Positions 8,936-17,769 of a DNA stretch of 64,000 nt are shown here, in pieces. This DNA is from Gemmatimonadota bacterium (GTDB taxonomy: Bacteria > Latescibacterota > UBA2968 > GCA-2709665): positions 1 through 64,000 of the forward strand of contig JAPPJY010000092.1 in the NCBI GenBank assembly GCA_028874335.1, given 5' to 3'. How positions within the stretch are numbered: position 1 is the first letter of the stretch; the number at the start of each line of letters is the position of its first letter. The notes under the pieces are model-generated. The model saw only the letters and a list, made by a program, of their open reading frames with translations. It was not told where the DNA came from and made no database searches. A program made the position numbers and the translations under genes.

Positions 8936-9430
8936 CTATACGTGTTTTTTGGGATAGTCGTACGACACCATCCTTCCGTGTCCGGCCGTTACACGCACCC
9001 AGGAATCGACATCCAGATCCACGCAAAAGACGGCGCAGGTCGGCATATATACGGTAGAATCCGAAGCAAGGTAGCCGGCCAGGTCCGAGAAGCCTGGATT
9101 GTGGCCCACCACGATTACTTCGCCGCAGGAGTCCGGGATCTTCCGCACGACGGCAAGCAAGTCGTACAGGCTGGCTTCGTAGACCGCCATTTCCTCGACG
9201 ATCTTCCTGGCCGGAAATCCCAATGCCTTCGCGATCGCGCGGGCCGTCTTGACCGCGCGTCTCGCGGGACTGGTGACAATCATGTCGGGCTTCGCGCCGC
9301 TTTCTTTCAAACGCTTGCCCATAAACGGCGCGTCTCGCTTGCCGCGCTTGTTCAATGGGCGCTCGAAATCGCCAAGCGCCGGATCGCTCCAGCTTGACTT
9401 CGCGTGTCGCATCACATATAGCCGCTTCAT
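8936..9430 (-). CDS. sixA: SixA-like phosphohistidine phosphatase (histidine phosphatase superfamily)
   Basis: This 164-residue cytosolic protein has the SixA signature RHAKSSW at residues 8-14, with catalytic His9. It also has the second superfamily arginine context (VTSPARRAVKTA) and the C-terminal catalytic histidine in VVGHNPGFSDL. In enterobacteria SixA dephosphorylates phosphohistidine in PTS-type proteins such as NPr and ArcB. No partner histidine kinase or PTS gene is seen here. The family is short, and this length fits. The gene is 6 nt upstream of the enoyl-CoA hydratase and follows the metallophosphoesterase gene across a purine/pyrimidine-biased spacer. Confidence 0.9.
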   Translation of the reverse strand: MKRLYVMRHAKSSWSDPALGDFERPLNKRGKRDAPFMGKRLKESGAKPDMIVTSPARRAVKTARAIAKALGFPARKIVEEMAVYEASLYDLLAVVRKIPDSCGEVIVVGHNPGFSDLAGYLASDSTVYMPTCAVFCVDLDVDSWVRVTAGHGRMVSYDYPKKHV

Positions 9431-9440
9431 ACGCTAACGC

Positions 9441-9535
9441 CTCCAAAGCCAGGAGAGAGGAAAGAGGAGTGAGAGCCCCCCAATTCTCCCTCTCTTTTCT
9501 CACTACTCTCCGCTCTCTCCTCGACTTTTCTCCGG
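9441..9535. repeat. Low-complexity purine/pyrimidine tract
   Basis: About 95 bp made almost wholly of GA-rich then CT-rich blocks (for example GAGAGAGGAAAGAGGAGTGAG followed by CTCCCTCTCTTTTCTCAC). The two halves can partly pair to form an imperfect hairpin. It lies between the SixA-like and metallophosphoesterase genes and runs into the 3' end of the latter, so its last residues are biased (RGESGE). It is a simple-sequence region; no gene is seen in it. Confidence 0.6.
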
Positions 9536-10405
9536 GCCGCCGGCATCCCAGATCAGGCGAGGGCCCCTGTCAAGCCCTCGAATATGCCCGTTCTCCCTTT
9601 CCCGCGGGTATCCCAGACAATGAGAAACATACGTCACGCCGTCAATTTCGCGAAACCGGTTGCGATGTTGATGGCCGTAAATATGAATGGTCGATCCAAG
9701 CCGGCGAATCTGCGCATCCAGGCCCCGGCATCCCGCCACGCGGCTGAAGTTGAACGCCGGATGGGGATCTCCGGGTGATTTTCCCCACCGCAGCGGCGCG
9801 GGTATGCCGAATATCAGTTCCCTTCTCGGCAGGAAGTGGCTGAACGAGATGATCGGCGCCCTGTATTTCCGCGAAATGTTCCTCTCATTCACGCCAAGGA
9901 AAAACTCCGCTGCCGGCCTCGCGGTCTGCGGCCACCTGACGAAGTGGTCATCGCTCCACATAGACAGCGTCTCGTCTTCGCCCGCTTTGGGGGTATATAA
10001 GCTGTCCGGTCCCTCCTCCGGTTTCAGATACCACGAAAAGAGCGGGACGATCCACACGCCCTCCCCGTTTCCGACCCTGCCGGGCCGCGTCCTTACTTCG
10101 AGACGGTCGCAGATGTCAAGCACCTGTTCGAACTTGCCCAGAGAACCGCGGGGCGGCCCCGCTCTGCGTACCCACAATTCATGGTTGCCCGGGACAAAAA
10201 ACACGCTTGCGAACCTGCGTCCCAAATCCGACAACGTCCTCTCCAACCGGTCGACTCGGTCGCTGACGTCCCCCGCAAGAATCAATACGTCCCGCTGGAA
10301 GTCGGACTCGGAGAGCGAATTCATCCAGGCCCGATTAAGCGCGGAGTCCACGTGGACGTCGGACAGTGCAAAGATGCGCGGCGCCTCTTTGTCGTTCTCG
10401 CCCAT
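9503..10405 (-). CDS. Calcineurin-like metallophosphoesterase
   Basis: This 300-residue metal-dependent phosphoesterase has all five family blocks. They are DVH at residues 16-18 (ALSDVHVD), GD in ILAGDVSD, GNHE in VPGNHELW, the histidine block in ISFSHFLPRRE, and GHQH in IYGHQHRNRF near residue 248. Such proteins hydrolyse phosphomono- or diesters, and the target is unknown. The start ATG at 10405 gives MGENDKEAPRIFALSD with no signal peptide, so it is cytosolic. The downstream gene, about 70 nt away, is the SixA-like phosphatase. The last residues run into a low-complexity tract, so the true C-terminus may be recently altered. Confidence 0.92.
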   Translation of the reverse strand: MGENDKEAPRIFALSDVHVDSALNRAWMNSLSESDFQRDVLILAGDVSDRVDRLERTLSDLGRRFASVFFVPGNHELWVRRAGPPRGSLGKFEQVLDICDRLEVRTRPGRVGNGEGVWIVPLFSWYLKPEEGPDSLYTPKAGEDETLSMWSDDHFVRWPQTARPAAEFFLGVNERNISRKYRAPIISFSHFLPRRELIFGIPAPLRWGKSPGDPHPAFNFSRVAGCRGLDAQIRRLGSTIHIYGHQHRNRFREIDGVTYVSHCLGYPRERENGHIRGLDRGPRLIWDAGGPEKSRGESGE

Positions 10406-10482
10406 AACAGTCGATCTCTTCGCGGATAGAAGACGGTCCCCGCCCGCCGGCGCCCGCGGGTTCTACAGCGAAATTGGCTACC

Positions 10483-11115
10483 TTATTGCCTCGTCACGCG
10501 GCATACCGCCCGTGACCCGGCGTCGCAGTACCAGAACGCCCCGTCCCACATCGTCATCCCGTGCGGCTCGGGGTACTCCGTCGGAATATCGACTTTTTCC
10601 AGAATCGATCCATCCGCGGTATTCAAGCGGTAGATCGCGCGGTGATCGGTCTCGACGCACCAGAGGTCCCGACCCTCCCAGGCAATACCGTGAGGACGGT
10701 CCCCTGGCGCGGGGATCTTATGTACCACATTGAAGCTGTTCTCCAGTTTAACCTGGTATATCGTTGCAGAGGGTGGCACCGCCATCCAGAGGCATCCATC
10801 GCGAATCTCCAGGCCGTGGGCGCCCGTTGCCACGGCGCCGGGCGTGTCGAACCGTTCGAGGGTCACACCCGTTTCACGATCCACGCGCAGAATTTTACTG
10901 TCATACGTGGAGGCCAGCCAGAGTTCCGAATCCGCAGCCGTAATCCCGCTCCCCCTGTCCGACGCCGTATCCAGCGTTTTCAGGGTTTCGCCAGTGAATG
11001 AAACCAGGGCCGCCTGGTTCGATTTCTGGTCCAGAAACCAGATTCCGTCTTGTGTGGCCTGCATGCCGTTCGGCTGCGGGCCCGGCGCGTCGAATTCGTA
11101 CGTGATGTCAATCAT
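10483..11115 (-). CDS. Small beta-propeller protein (Vgb/SMP30-like repeats)
   Basis: This 210-residue protein is built of four to five WD/NHL-like blades. The recurring pattern is a short strand ending in W or Y, for example GIWFLDQKS, ELWLASTYDSKILRVD, CLWMAVPPSATIYQV, DLWCVETDHRAIYRL and AFWYCDAGSRAVCRV. It resembles virginiamycin-B-lyase-like and SMP-30-like propellers, but it is shorter than the full six- or seven-blade domains and no catalytic residues can be assigned. There is no signal peptide. It lies 54 nt downstream of the M55 peptidase gene and is probably in the same transcript. A substrate-binding or lactonase-like role is only a guess. Confidence 0.75.
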   Translation of the reverse strand: MIDITYEFDAPGPQPNGMQATQDGIWFLDQKSNQAALVSFTGETLKTLDTASDRGSGITAADSELWLASTYDSKILRVDRETGVTLERFDTPGAVATGAHGLEIRDGCLWMAVPPSATIYQVKLENSFNVVHKIPAPGDRPHGIAWEGRDLWCVETDHRAIYRLNTADGSILEKVDIPTEYPEPHGMTMWDGAFWYCDAGSRAVCRVTRQ

Positions 11116-11169
11116 TCGAATGCTCCCGGTTATCCGGGTTCCCGCGAATACAACCGGACGCCGGCCGGG

Positions 11170-11991
11170 CTACGCCACCCGTGTCTGCGGCATGTTCATC
11201 AATGCGATGATGCTGTCCGGGTGCTCGTCGCGGGTGCTGAAACCCGGCGAATCGCCGCGTTTGCGGTAGCTCGCGGTGCGAACGTACGGCGGGGTCATTT
11301 CCGGATATCGGAAAGACGAAGGATTTCCTTTCAGCTTCTCGATCGCCTCCCTGGCGCCCTCGCGGATGAGCGCGCGGGACCGGGCCGGCGCGAGGTTGAC
11401 CGCGCTCAACTTTGCGCGGCCGTAGGCGTCGGCGTCCAGGTGTTCCAGCCCGTCGGGAAGCAGCCCGCGTTTCACGCCCACGGTCACCACGCCGGGGGTC
11501 AGCGCCTCGGCCTCAGCCGCGAACGCTTCCTCGCCCGCCGCGAAAATCGCCGGAACCCCGAGCTCCATCGCACACAGGACCAGTTGCCCGTATTCTCCAA
11601 TGGAGGTTCCGTTGATTGCATAGTCCACGCAAGCGAAACTCCCCGTGTGCGTCAGATGCGACCAGGGCGTCCCGGCCTTCGCGTGCTGCCCCACGTATGC
11701 CAACCCCTGATAAGACCCGTCCAGACTCCAGGGCCAGATCGGGGCAGCGTGGCCCCGCATCAGTTGCGCGCGTTCGTCCAGAAGTTCGGGATCCATCGCG
11801 CCGTGTCCGTGTCCGTCGACCACCAGGATCTCCTCCGCGCCGCCTTCGCTGAACCCGTCCACCGCGGCGTTGACCTCCAGCGTCAGCAGCCGTTTCGCCT
11901 TATCGTAATACATCGCGCCCGGCGTACACCAGTCCTCGAAATTCAGAATGCCGGCGACGCCTTCCAGGTCCGTCATAATCATCAGCTTCAT
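11170..11991 (-). CDS. M55 family D-aminopeptidase (DppA-like)
   Basis: This 273-residue zinc peptidase belongs to family M55, whose type member DppA releases D-amino acids from D-Ala-containing peptides. Starting at ATG 11991, which is preceded by GGGAGATGG, the sequence MKLMIMTDLEG puts the ligands at Asp8 and Glu10 exactly as in the family. A histidine follows in VVDGHGHGAMDP, another in YVGQHAKAGT, and a glutamate in SIGEYGQLVL. A longer frame reaches 12060 but adds residues of no known domain. It may recycle peptidoglycan or D-peptides and would work with the oligopeptidase at 2713. The gene sits between the kelch protein and the small propeller. Confidence 0.9.
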   Translation of the reverse strand: MKLMIMTDLEGVAGILNFEDWCTPGAMYYDKAKRLLTLEVNAAVDGFSEGGAEEILVVDGHGHGAMDPELLDERAQLMRGHAAPIWPWSLDGSYQGLAYVGQHAKAGTPWSHLTHTGSFACVDYAINGTSIGEYGQLVLCAMELGVPAIFAAGEEAFAAEAEALTPGVVTVGVKRGLLPDGLEHLDADAYGRAKLSAVNLAPARSRALIREGAREAIEKLKGNPSSFRYPEMTPPYVRTASYRKRGDSPGFSTRDEHPDSIIALMNMPQTRVA

Positions 11992-12031
11992 CGTCCATCT
12001 CCCGTCATTACACGATATTCGGTTCGTGAGG

Positions 12032-13279
12032 CTATGATTCGCGCCCGACCCAGAGGTCATTGAAGCCCGTCACGGGCCCGTCGTCGTTCGGACCGCTGGC
12101 AAGGTCCAGCCCGCCGAACAGGTACACTGAGTCATCCAGAGCCGCCATGCCCGGCACGCGCCGGACGCCCGGATACGCCGCGGAATCCGAATAGTCCTTC
12201 GAACCGTCGTGCGCCTGCAGGCAGGTCCACGCTCCGGTACTCAGATTCAGGCGCCACAGATCGTTCAGTTGCGGCCCGTTCACTTCTTCCGGCATGAAGG
12301 TCCCTTGCGGACCGAACCCGCCGAAAACATACCACTGGTCCCCGATCCTTGCCGAACCCTGGCCGTACCTGGCGGAAGGCCGGTTCACCGCCCCGAAGTC
12401 GTTTTCCGCGAGGCAGGTCCATCCGCGCGTGGCCGGATCGAAGCACCAGAGATCGTTATAGAATTGCGGATCCCGGTCCTGCGTGTCCCGCCCCGCCCAG
12501 ACATAGATCCGTTCCTCCCAGGCCGTCATCGACATGACGTACCGTTTCGGTGGGACGGCCGCGCCCTCCGCCGGTTCGATCCGTTCCCAGGAACCGGTCC
12601 GGGTATCGTAGGTCCAGAGTTGCCTGCTGAGCACCGCGGTTTCAACCGTCGGGGGAAGCGGCGCCCGGTGGCCCCATCCGCCGAAGAGATAGATCCTGCT
12701 CCCGATAACGGCCGTTCCGAATCCGCCTATCGTCGCCGGCCGGCCCCGACCGGCATAATCGGGGTGCTCGAGAAATACGCCGTCATCCGGCTCCAGCAGC
12801 GTCCACCGCGCTTCCGAAGGGTCGTACATCCAGAGGTCGTTCAACAGGGTGAACTTCCAGCCCGCGCTCAGGATCGACAATCCGCCGAACAGATAGAACC
12901 GGTCGTCTATTTCAACCCACGCGGGCAGCATGCGGGCGCACGGCCTTTCTGCAGACACGTCGAATCCGGCAGCGCCGTCGTTTGCTTCCAGCAGGTTCCA
13001 TTCCTCAACCGACGGATCGTACACCCAAAGGTCGTTCAATGCGCCCAGCGTGGACTTGTTGCCCTGACCTGAGGAGGCGCCGTACCTGAGGGTACCTCCG
13101 CCGAACATATAAATGCGTCCCCTGTAGGACAGCAGCGCGCCCGGCGCCTCTCTGGCGCAGGGCACGTCGCCGCCTGTCGACTCGACGTCGGTATGGCAGA
13201 GGCGCCAGTTGAATCCGGGCGTCATTGGAATATTGCGCAGCCTCTTTCCATTTCTCCGTGTATCCTGTCGCGCCTTCAT
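12032..13279 (-). CDS. Kelch-repeat beta-propeller protein
   Basis: This 415-residue protein has six kelch motifs, each with a hydrophobic strand and GG: RIYMFGGGT, RFYLFGGLS, RIYLFGGWG, RIYVWAGRD, QWYVFGGFG and SVYLFGGLD. Each is followed by NDLW(V/M)YDP and a tryptophan strand (WTLLEPDDG-like). This predicts a six-bladed propeller, the galactose-oxidase central fold, but no copper-site motif or signal peptide is seen. The ATG start overlaps the stop of the upstream hydrolase by four bases (ATGA), so the two are translationally coupled. Sialate mutarotase-like or scaffold functions are possible; none can be assigned from sequence. Confidence 0.88.
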   Translation of the reverse strand: MKARQDTRRNGKRLRNIPMTPGFNWRLCHTDVESTGGDVPCAREAPGALLSYRGRIYMFGGGTLRYGASSGQGNKSTLGALNDLWVYDPSVEEWNLLEANDGAAGFDVSAERPCARMLPAWVEIDDRFYLFGGLSILSAGWKFTLLNDLWMYDPSEARWTLLEPDDGVFLEHPDYAGRGRPATIGGFGTAVIGSRIYLFGGWGHRAPLPPTVETAVLSRQLWTYDTRTGSWERIEPAEGAAVPPKRYVMSMTAWEERIYVWAGRDTQDRDPQFYNDLWCFDPATRGWTCLAENDFGAVNRPSARYGQGSARIGDQWYVFGGFGPQGTFMPEEVNGPQLNDLWRLNLSTGAWTCLQAHDGSKDYSDSAAYPGVRRVPGMAALDDSVYLFGGLDLASGPNDDGPVTGFNDLWVGRES

Positions 13280-14976
13280 GGAAGAACCGGCAGGATCAGC
13301 CGTGAAGGATACTGGCTGGAGTGATGGACCTCCTGAATCGCCGCCACGAGTTTCGTCTCCGCCAGGTCGTTCCCGCCCGTGTTGTGGTTCCTGTCGTGGT
13401 TCGGAAAATCACTGCTGGTGATTTCAAGGCGTATCCGGTGTCCCGCGAGAAACCGGCAGGCGGTGGGCGTCATGCGGATGCGGTACTCGGTCACCGCTTC
13501 CGGCGTGATGAAATTCTCCTCGTCCAGCGAATGACGGTGGCGTGCGCGGACCATTCCGTATGCGACGTCCATCGCCGGTCCGCCGGGATCTTCATCCACG
13601 AGCCGGGCGAAAAAATCGGTATCCGCCGCCGAAGTCGCCGCGAAGAGAACGACCTCGGGAAAGCCCACGGTCTCCACGTCGGTTTCCACGGGCGGCGTGC
13701 GGAAAATCAGGATATCCGGGCGATAGTCGAGCCGCCTCCGGTCCGACGGCTCCGTATACAGCGCGGTTGACCAGAGCGTGGGAACCGGGTCATTAGGATC
13801 GTAAACGTACGAGTCAGGGCTTTCGCCGGGGGCGGGGGCGTCCAGCAGACGGCCGGACCCCGCGGGCAGGTGCGCGTCGCCGTCGCTGTCCATATAGTAG
13901 ACCGCCCGCGTCGTTCCCTCTGGCGGCCAGGTCGACGCGGATTTCCAGGCGCCGGACCCCATCACGAAGTACCGCACAGCCGGCTCCCGGTCCACCCCGT
14001 TGTCATCGCCTTTCAGCCAGCGGTCGAACCAGCGGATCATTGCTTCCTGCAGGTTGAATTTGGCCGCCGGCCCGAAGTCGAAAGGCCCCTGTCTCCGGCT
14101 GCCCAGGTTGTTGTGGTTCCACGGTCCGATCACGAGCCGGGTCTGCGTTCTTGCGTTTTCCGTCCGTCCGTGCTTCTGCATCAGCCCGATGTGGGACATC
14201 GTGCCCCCGCAATGGTCGTACCAGCCGCTGAAATCCAGGTTCGGAACCTCGACTTCGCGGTGCACGTCGTCGAATTTCCAGCACCGGCGGTTCGGGTGCC
14301 GCAACCAGTCCTCGACGTACCCGGCGAGTCCCTCGGGCAGGTAGCGCGGCAGGTCCAGCCACGGCATGAAATAGAGCCACCGCATACGCTCAACGTCTTC
14401 CCAGATTTCCACCGCGTCGTCCCTGTGGTGGGGACCCGGAGCGCCCTCCCTCCGCCGTATATCGGGCGCCATGCTCCCCATCCACCACTTGACGCGGCGC
14501 GCCGGTCGAAAGGACCCCCACCAGTCCACCTCCGTATTCTCCAGGGGAATCGACCAGGCGCACATCGCGACCAGGTGCGGCGGCCGCAGCTTTGCCAGCA
14601 TCCACTGCATCCAGGCGTTGTAGGACCCGCCGAACGTGCCGACCTTCCCGTTGCAGTACCGCTGTCGCGCCAGCCACTCGACGCTCTCGTAACCGTCGCG
14701 CGCATCCGGCGTGCCGCCCTCAACCGTATACGGGATATACGTCCCACCCGAAGCATAGCGGCCCCGTGAATCCTGGGTGACCACGGCGTATCCGGACCGC
14801 ACGACCCGTTGGAATCCTCCGCTCGGCTTTCCATAAGGAGTTCGCATCAACAATCCCGGATACCGCCCGGATCCCGCCGGCCTGAACACATTTGCGCGCA
14901 GCACCACGCCGTCGGACATCGGCACGGGGACGTCCTTCTCCACGACGATTTCGGCCGAGCGTTCTTTTTCGGTCAT
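13276..14976 (-). CDS. CocE/NonD family hydrolase (X-Pro dipeptidyl-peptidase-like)
   Basis: This 566-residue serine hydrolase has the cocaine esterase / S15 architecture. An alpha/beta-hydrolase domain carries the nucleophile near Ser118 in GTFGGSYNAW and an oxyanion region VTQDSRGRY. A catalytic aspartate context follows (ATSAADTDFFARL), then the C-terminal jelly-roll with GHRIRLEITSSDFPNHDRN, which is diagnostic of the family. I prefer the ATG at 14976 (MTEKERSAEI). A GTG at 15012 would add 12 residues. There is no clear signal peptide. It hydrolyses esters or amides, substrate unknown. It is coupled to the kelch gene by an ATGA overlap and follows a repeat-bearing gap. Confidence 0.9.
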   Translation of the reverse strand: MTEKERSAEIVVEKDVPVPMSDGVVLRANVFRPAGSGRYPGLLMRTPYGKPSGGFQRVVRSGYAVVTQDSRGRYASGGTYIPYTVEGGTPDARDGYESVEWLARQRYCNGKVGTFGGSYNAWMQWMLAKLRPPHLVAMCAWSIPLENTEVDWWGSFRPARRVKWWMGSMAPDIRRREGAPGPHHRDDAVEIWEDVERMRWLYFMPWLDLPRYLPEGLAGYVEDWLRHPNRRCWKFDDVHREVEVPNLDFSGWYDHCGGTMSHIGLMQKHGRTENARTQTRLVIGPWNHNNLGSRRQGPFDFGPAAKFNLQEAMIRWFDRWLKGDDNGVDREPAVRYFVMGSGAWKSASTWPPEGTTRAVYYMDSDGDAHLPAGSGRLLDAPAPGESPDSYVYDPNDPVPTLWSTALYTEPSDRRRLDYRPDILIFRTPPVETDVETVGFPEVVLFAATSAADTDFFARLVDEDPGGPAMDVAYGMVRARHRHSLDEENFITPEAVTEYRIRMTPTACRFLAGHRIRLEITSSDFPNHDRNHNTGGNDLAETKLVAAIQEVHHSSQYPSRLILPVLP

Positions 14977-15173
14977 CCTTCCTATTCCGGTTGCAGGAAG
15001 TTTACAGTACACTTATTGCGGATCATGCATCTGTCCTTGTTTCGCAGGCAGCCATCGGACCGCAGGTGTTCTGCCCGGGAATTCGGTTGTCCGCAATCGG
15101 CCGTCGCGTCGCCGGGCGTGCATCCCTTTGACGAGTTCATGGCAACGCTCATGAACCGTCACCTGAGCATTGA

Positions 15174-15316
15174 GCCGCTCCCTGAGCACTTGCCCTGAGC
15201 CTGTCGAAGTGTGTCGAAGGGTCGGCGAAGGGCAGTGAACAACACCGGACGAGTAACCAAACACGGGCATTTCGACATTTCGACAAGCTCAATGCACGCA
15301 TGCTCAATGACCACGT
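15174..15316. repeat. Dispersed repeat with TGAGC-TTGTCGAAGGG and TTCGACAAGCTCA arms
   Basis: The 379-bp gap between the CocE-type and AAC(3)-TIM genes has no supported coding frame. It holds a repeat containing CCGCTCCCTGAGC, GTCGAAGGGTCGG, GAAGGGCAG, ACACGGGCATTTCGACA and AAGCTCAATG. The left and right parts are inverse to each other (TGAGCTTGTCGAA against TTCGACAAGCTCA), so it can fold into a hairpin. A shorter, cleaner copy is at 53529-53607. This copy has extra internal duplication (GTCGAAGTGTGTCGAAGG; TTCGACATTTCGACA). Related motifs are known as interspersed repeats in many bacterial genomes. Confidence 0.75.
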
Positions 15317-15391
15317 TTTGGCAGACGACGCGAACGCTGAGAGACAGGTTGAATCGGCGGATGAATGGTGACGTCTTTCCGGGACGCGACT

Positions 15392-16951
15392 CTATATTCG
15401 CATCAATATATGACGAAGTCCGTTTACGGCATCCTGAAGTCCCGATTCGCCGGGCAGCGGCCAGAGGCAGAAGGTCCCGTCGAAACTCCGGCACCGGAGA
15501 TTGGAAAGAATCTCGACGAGTTCCGCGTTGCCTTTGCCGGGAATCGCCGGTCTACCGCTCGACGATACGACGTCCCTGAAGTCGACGTGCCTGACAGACC
15601 GCCGGATCGGCCCCTTGTAGAGTCCCATGTAGAACGGGCTTTCGCCCGACGCTGCGACGGCGGCCGGATCGTATGCCATGTTCAGTCTGGCCGACCGAAT
15701 CTCTTTCAACCCTCCGGCGATATCCGACGGGTTCACGCCCGCGGGATTCCCCACAAGTACGTCCATCCCATTGTCATCGGCGACCCGGGCGAGCCGTTCA
15801 AGCGAATCGTTCAGGTCCGCCGGCTCCAATCCGTCGGGCAGCCGCACATGAAGGTACTCTGCATCGAGACCGGCTGCAATTGTACACGCCTCAGCCAGCG
15901 TCTCAGCAGAAGCGAACGGCGCGCGCGATACCACGACCTCGAGGCCCCGATCCCCCAGGCGACCGCAAAGATCATCCACATTGACCAGGTGATTCGTATG
16001 CACTTCTACCGATGAAATCCCCGCCGTCCCGACCAGATCCAGCGCTTTTCCGGTATCGGCATCCACCGCCCACAGCGGCACGCTCAGGGTGAAATCCTCA
16101 TCTTTCAGCATGGACGTGAGCGATTCTGCGGGCGGGGCTGACTCATCGCGCCGGGCCGCCGGACGGCCGGAGGAGGATTTCGCGATCTTCGCGCTATATC
16201 CCACGCAGTCCGCGCAATTCGGATTCTCGTCCAGCGCAAAGCCGGGGTCGCGCGACATCTCACGCCGCATGATGGCCGCGGCCCGGGGAGCGTCGATCAG
16301 GCGGCAGACCGCCGGCCCGATCGAATCCACCGCCATGGCGCCCCCCGCCCTGAACAGCCGGTCGAACTTCAACACGCCCCCGCGATGCCCGCCCGGACAC
16401 CGGCGAATCGTCATCGCGCGGACCTCGTCATTCTTGTCGACGTACTTCATTTCCAGCTCACGGAGATAGGGAAGGTCCAGTTCCGCCTCCACCGTGTGCA
16501 GCAGCGTCATCGTATCCAGGTCGCATCCGATGTGCAGCACCTTTCCGCCGAGGGTGATCAGGCGGCCATAGGGCGTCTCCGGGCCGTCCGGCACAGCGCT
16601 TTCTTCGTGATCGGACAGGATCTCCTCCGCCCTCGCGCCGTACCCCGCCACCGGATGATACGGATGCCGGCTGCGCAGCACGCCCGGCCGCAACCGGAAC
16701 GTCTCGCTGATGACGCCCATATCGGAAGGGATCGTGTCCGGATCGAACGTGCGTCCGTCGCGGGCCGGATGGGTGGGCATCATCAGGGTTCCGCCCGGCC
16801 CCACGACTTCGATAAGCGCGTCGATCACCGCGTTCGCGCCGCCCGATACGGGTCCCAGGCTGCTCAGGGACGAATGGACGACCACAATCGCGCCGGTCTT
16901 CAAACCGAGCGCCATCAACCCGTCTTCGATTTCGCGTTGAGTCAACATCAC
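15392..16951 (-). CDS. AAC(3)-fold N-acetyltransferase-like protein fused to a TIM-barrel domain
   Basis: This 519-residue two-domain protein is unusual. Residues 1 to about 265 are of the aminoglycoside 3-N-acetyltransferase family: VVVHSSLSSLGPVSGGANAV, the GPGGTLMMPTHP strand, and the His-containing HPYHPVAGYGA. After a linker (about 265-290, rich in Ser, Ala and Arg), residues 290-519 look like a xylose-isomerase-like / AP-endonuclease-2 TIM barrel (ISSVEVHTNHLVN, LEVVVSRAPFASAETL, YLHVRLPD, GMDVLVGNPAGVNP, LNMAYDPAAVAASGESP). The AAC(3) fold is also found in biosynthetic acetyltransferases, so drug resistance should not be assumed. It is followed, in operon direction, by the repeat gap. 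The partner activity could be a sugar epimerase or isomerase (inference). Confidence 0.85.
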   Translation of the reverse strand: MMLTQREIEDGLMALGLKTGAIVVVHSSLSSLGPVSGGANAVIDALIEVVGPGGTLMMPTHPARDGRTFDPDTIPSDMGVISETFRLRPGVLRSRHPYHPVAGYGARAEEILSDHEESAVPDGPETPYGRLITLGGKVLHIGCDLDTMTLLHTVEAELDLPYLRELEMKYVDKNDEVRAMTIRRCPGGHRGGVLKFDRLFRAGGAMAVDSIGPAVCRLIDAPRAAAIMRREMSRDPGFALDENPNCADCVGYSAKIAKSSSGRPAARRDESAPPAESLTSMLKDEDFTLSVPLWAVDADTGKALDLVGTAGISSVEVHTNHLVNVDDLCGRLGDRGLEVVVSRAPFASAETLAEACTIAAGLDAEYLHVRLPDGLEPADLNDSLERLARVADDNGMDVLVGNPAGVNPSDIAGGLKEIRSARLNMAYDPAAVAASGESPFYMGLYKGPIRRSVRHVDFRDVVSSSGRPAIPGKGNAELVEILSNLRCRSFDGTFCLWPLPGESGLQDAVNGLRHILMRI

Positions 16952-17048
16952 TGCTGTCCCGGATTATTTGGAAGTGACGATTTTGGACAGGCGAGCTGTT
17001 TTGAGTTTTTGTGCCTTTTGTGGTAGTTGCCTTTTTGCGGCCCTGTAC

Positions 17049-17744
17049 CTATCGCCATTCGATCAGCGCTTTCGCGTATGCGCGCCCCACCAGTCTGTAG
17101 CCCTCGCGCAGGTACGGTATATGATGCCCTGACAGGATACAGTCCACGTGCAGCGTGGACAGCCTCTTCAGGGTCCGTACATACGTGGGTTTGTCGAACT
17201 CTTCGCCCCCCTGCCAGCCCAGCTCCGGCTGGTAGTAGGTATTTCCGCAGAACAACACGTCGCCGGCCAGCCAGATGGTCTTTCCGGCGTGTTCGAACCG
17301 GTAGATGACACACCCGTTGGTGTGGCCCGGCGCGTGGATGATCTCGAACCGGAATCCGCAGGCGTCGATCGTGTCGCCGTCTTCCACCACGCGGTCCACC
17401 TTGCAGGCCGGCAGACGAAATCCGGCGGCGTACGGAATCGTGCGCGCGTCCGATTTCTCGATCCCTTCCGCGTCGCCGGGTCCTGCGATCACGAAGGCGC
17501 CTCGTTCCCGGATCGCGGCCGCGTTGCCGATATGGTCGTAGTGGCTGTGGGTCAGCAAGAGATAATTCACGCTTTCCAGTGAGATCCCCCATAAGGCCAG
17601 CTGTGCTTCGGCCCGGTCCAGGTCGCCGGGGACCGATCCCGAATCGACCATGATCGTGCCGGCATCGTTATGCAGCACGTAGAAATTCGGGTGCTGTGCG
17701 TAGGCGAACCCGTCGGCGAGGTAGATATCCGGCAGAATCTGCAT
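17049..17744 (-). CDS. Metallo-beta-lactamase-fold hydrolase
   Basis: This 231-residue cytosolic metallohydrolase has the HxHxDH motif at residues 66-71 (HSHYDH). It also has a third histidine in IIHAPGHTNGCVI, the bridging aspartate in LAGDVLFCGN, and a C-terminal histidine in ILSGHHIPYLR. The pattern matches glyoxalase-II-like and quinolone-response MBL proteins rather than true beta-lactamases, since there is no signal peptide. It is 25 nt from the stand-alone AAC(3) gene, so they are likely co-transcribed. The substrate is unknown; thioester or lactone hydrolysis is typical for the group. Confidence 0.9.
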   Translation of the reverse strand: MQILPDIYLADGFAYAQHPNFYVLHNDAGTIMVDSGSVPGDLDRAEAQLALWGISLESVNYLLLTHSHYDHIGNAAAIRERGAFVIAGPGDAEGIEKSDARTIPYAAGFRLPACKVDRVVEDGDTIDACGFRFEIIHAPGHTNGCVIYRFEHAGKTIWLAGDVLFCGNTYYQPELGWQGGEEFDKPTYVRTLKRLSTLHVDCILSGHHIPYLREGYRLVGRAYAKALIEWR

Positions 17745-17769
17745 GCCTGCCTCCGTCGGCTGTTTTATT

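Noticed and set aside
17049-17744. Metallo-beta-lactamase-fold protein as a true beta-lactamase
   Set aside because: No signal peptide and the motif spacing is that of glyoxalase II-like hydrolases.
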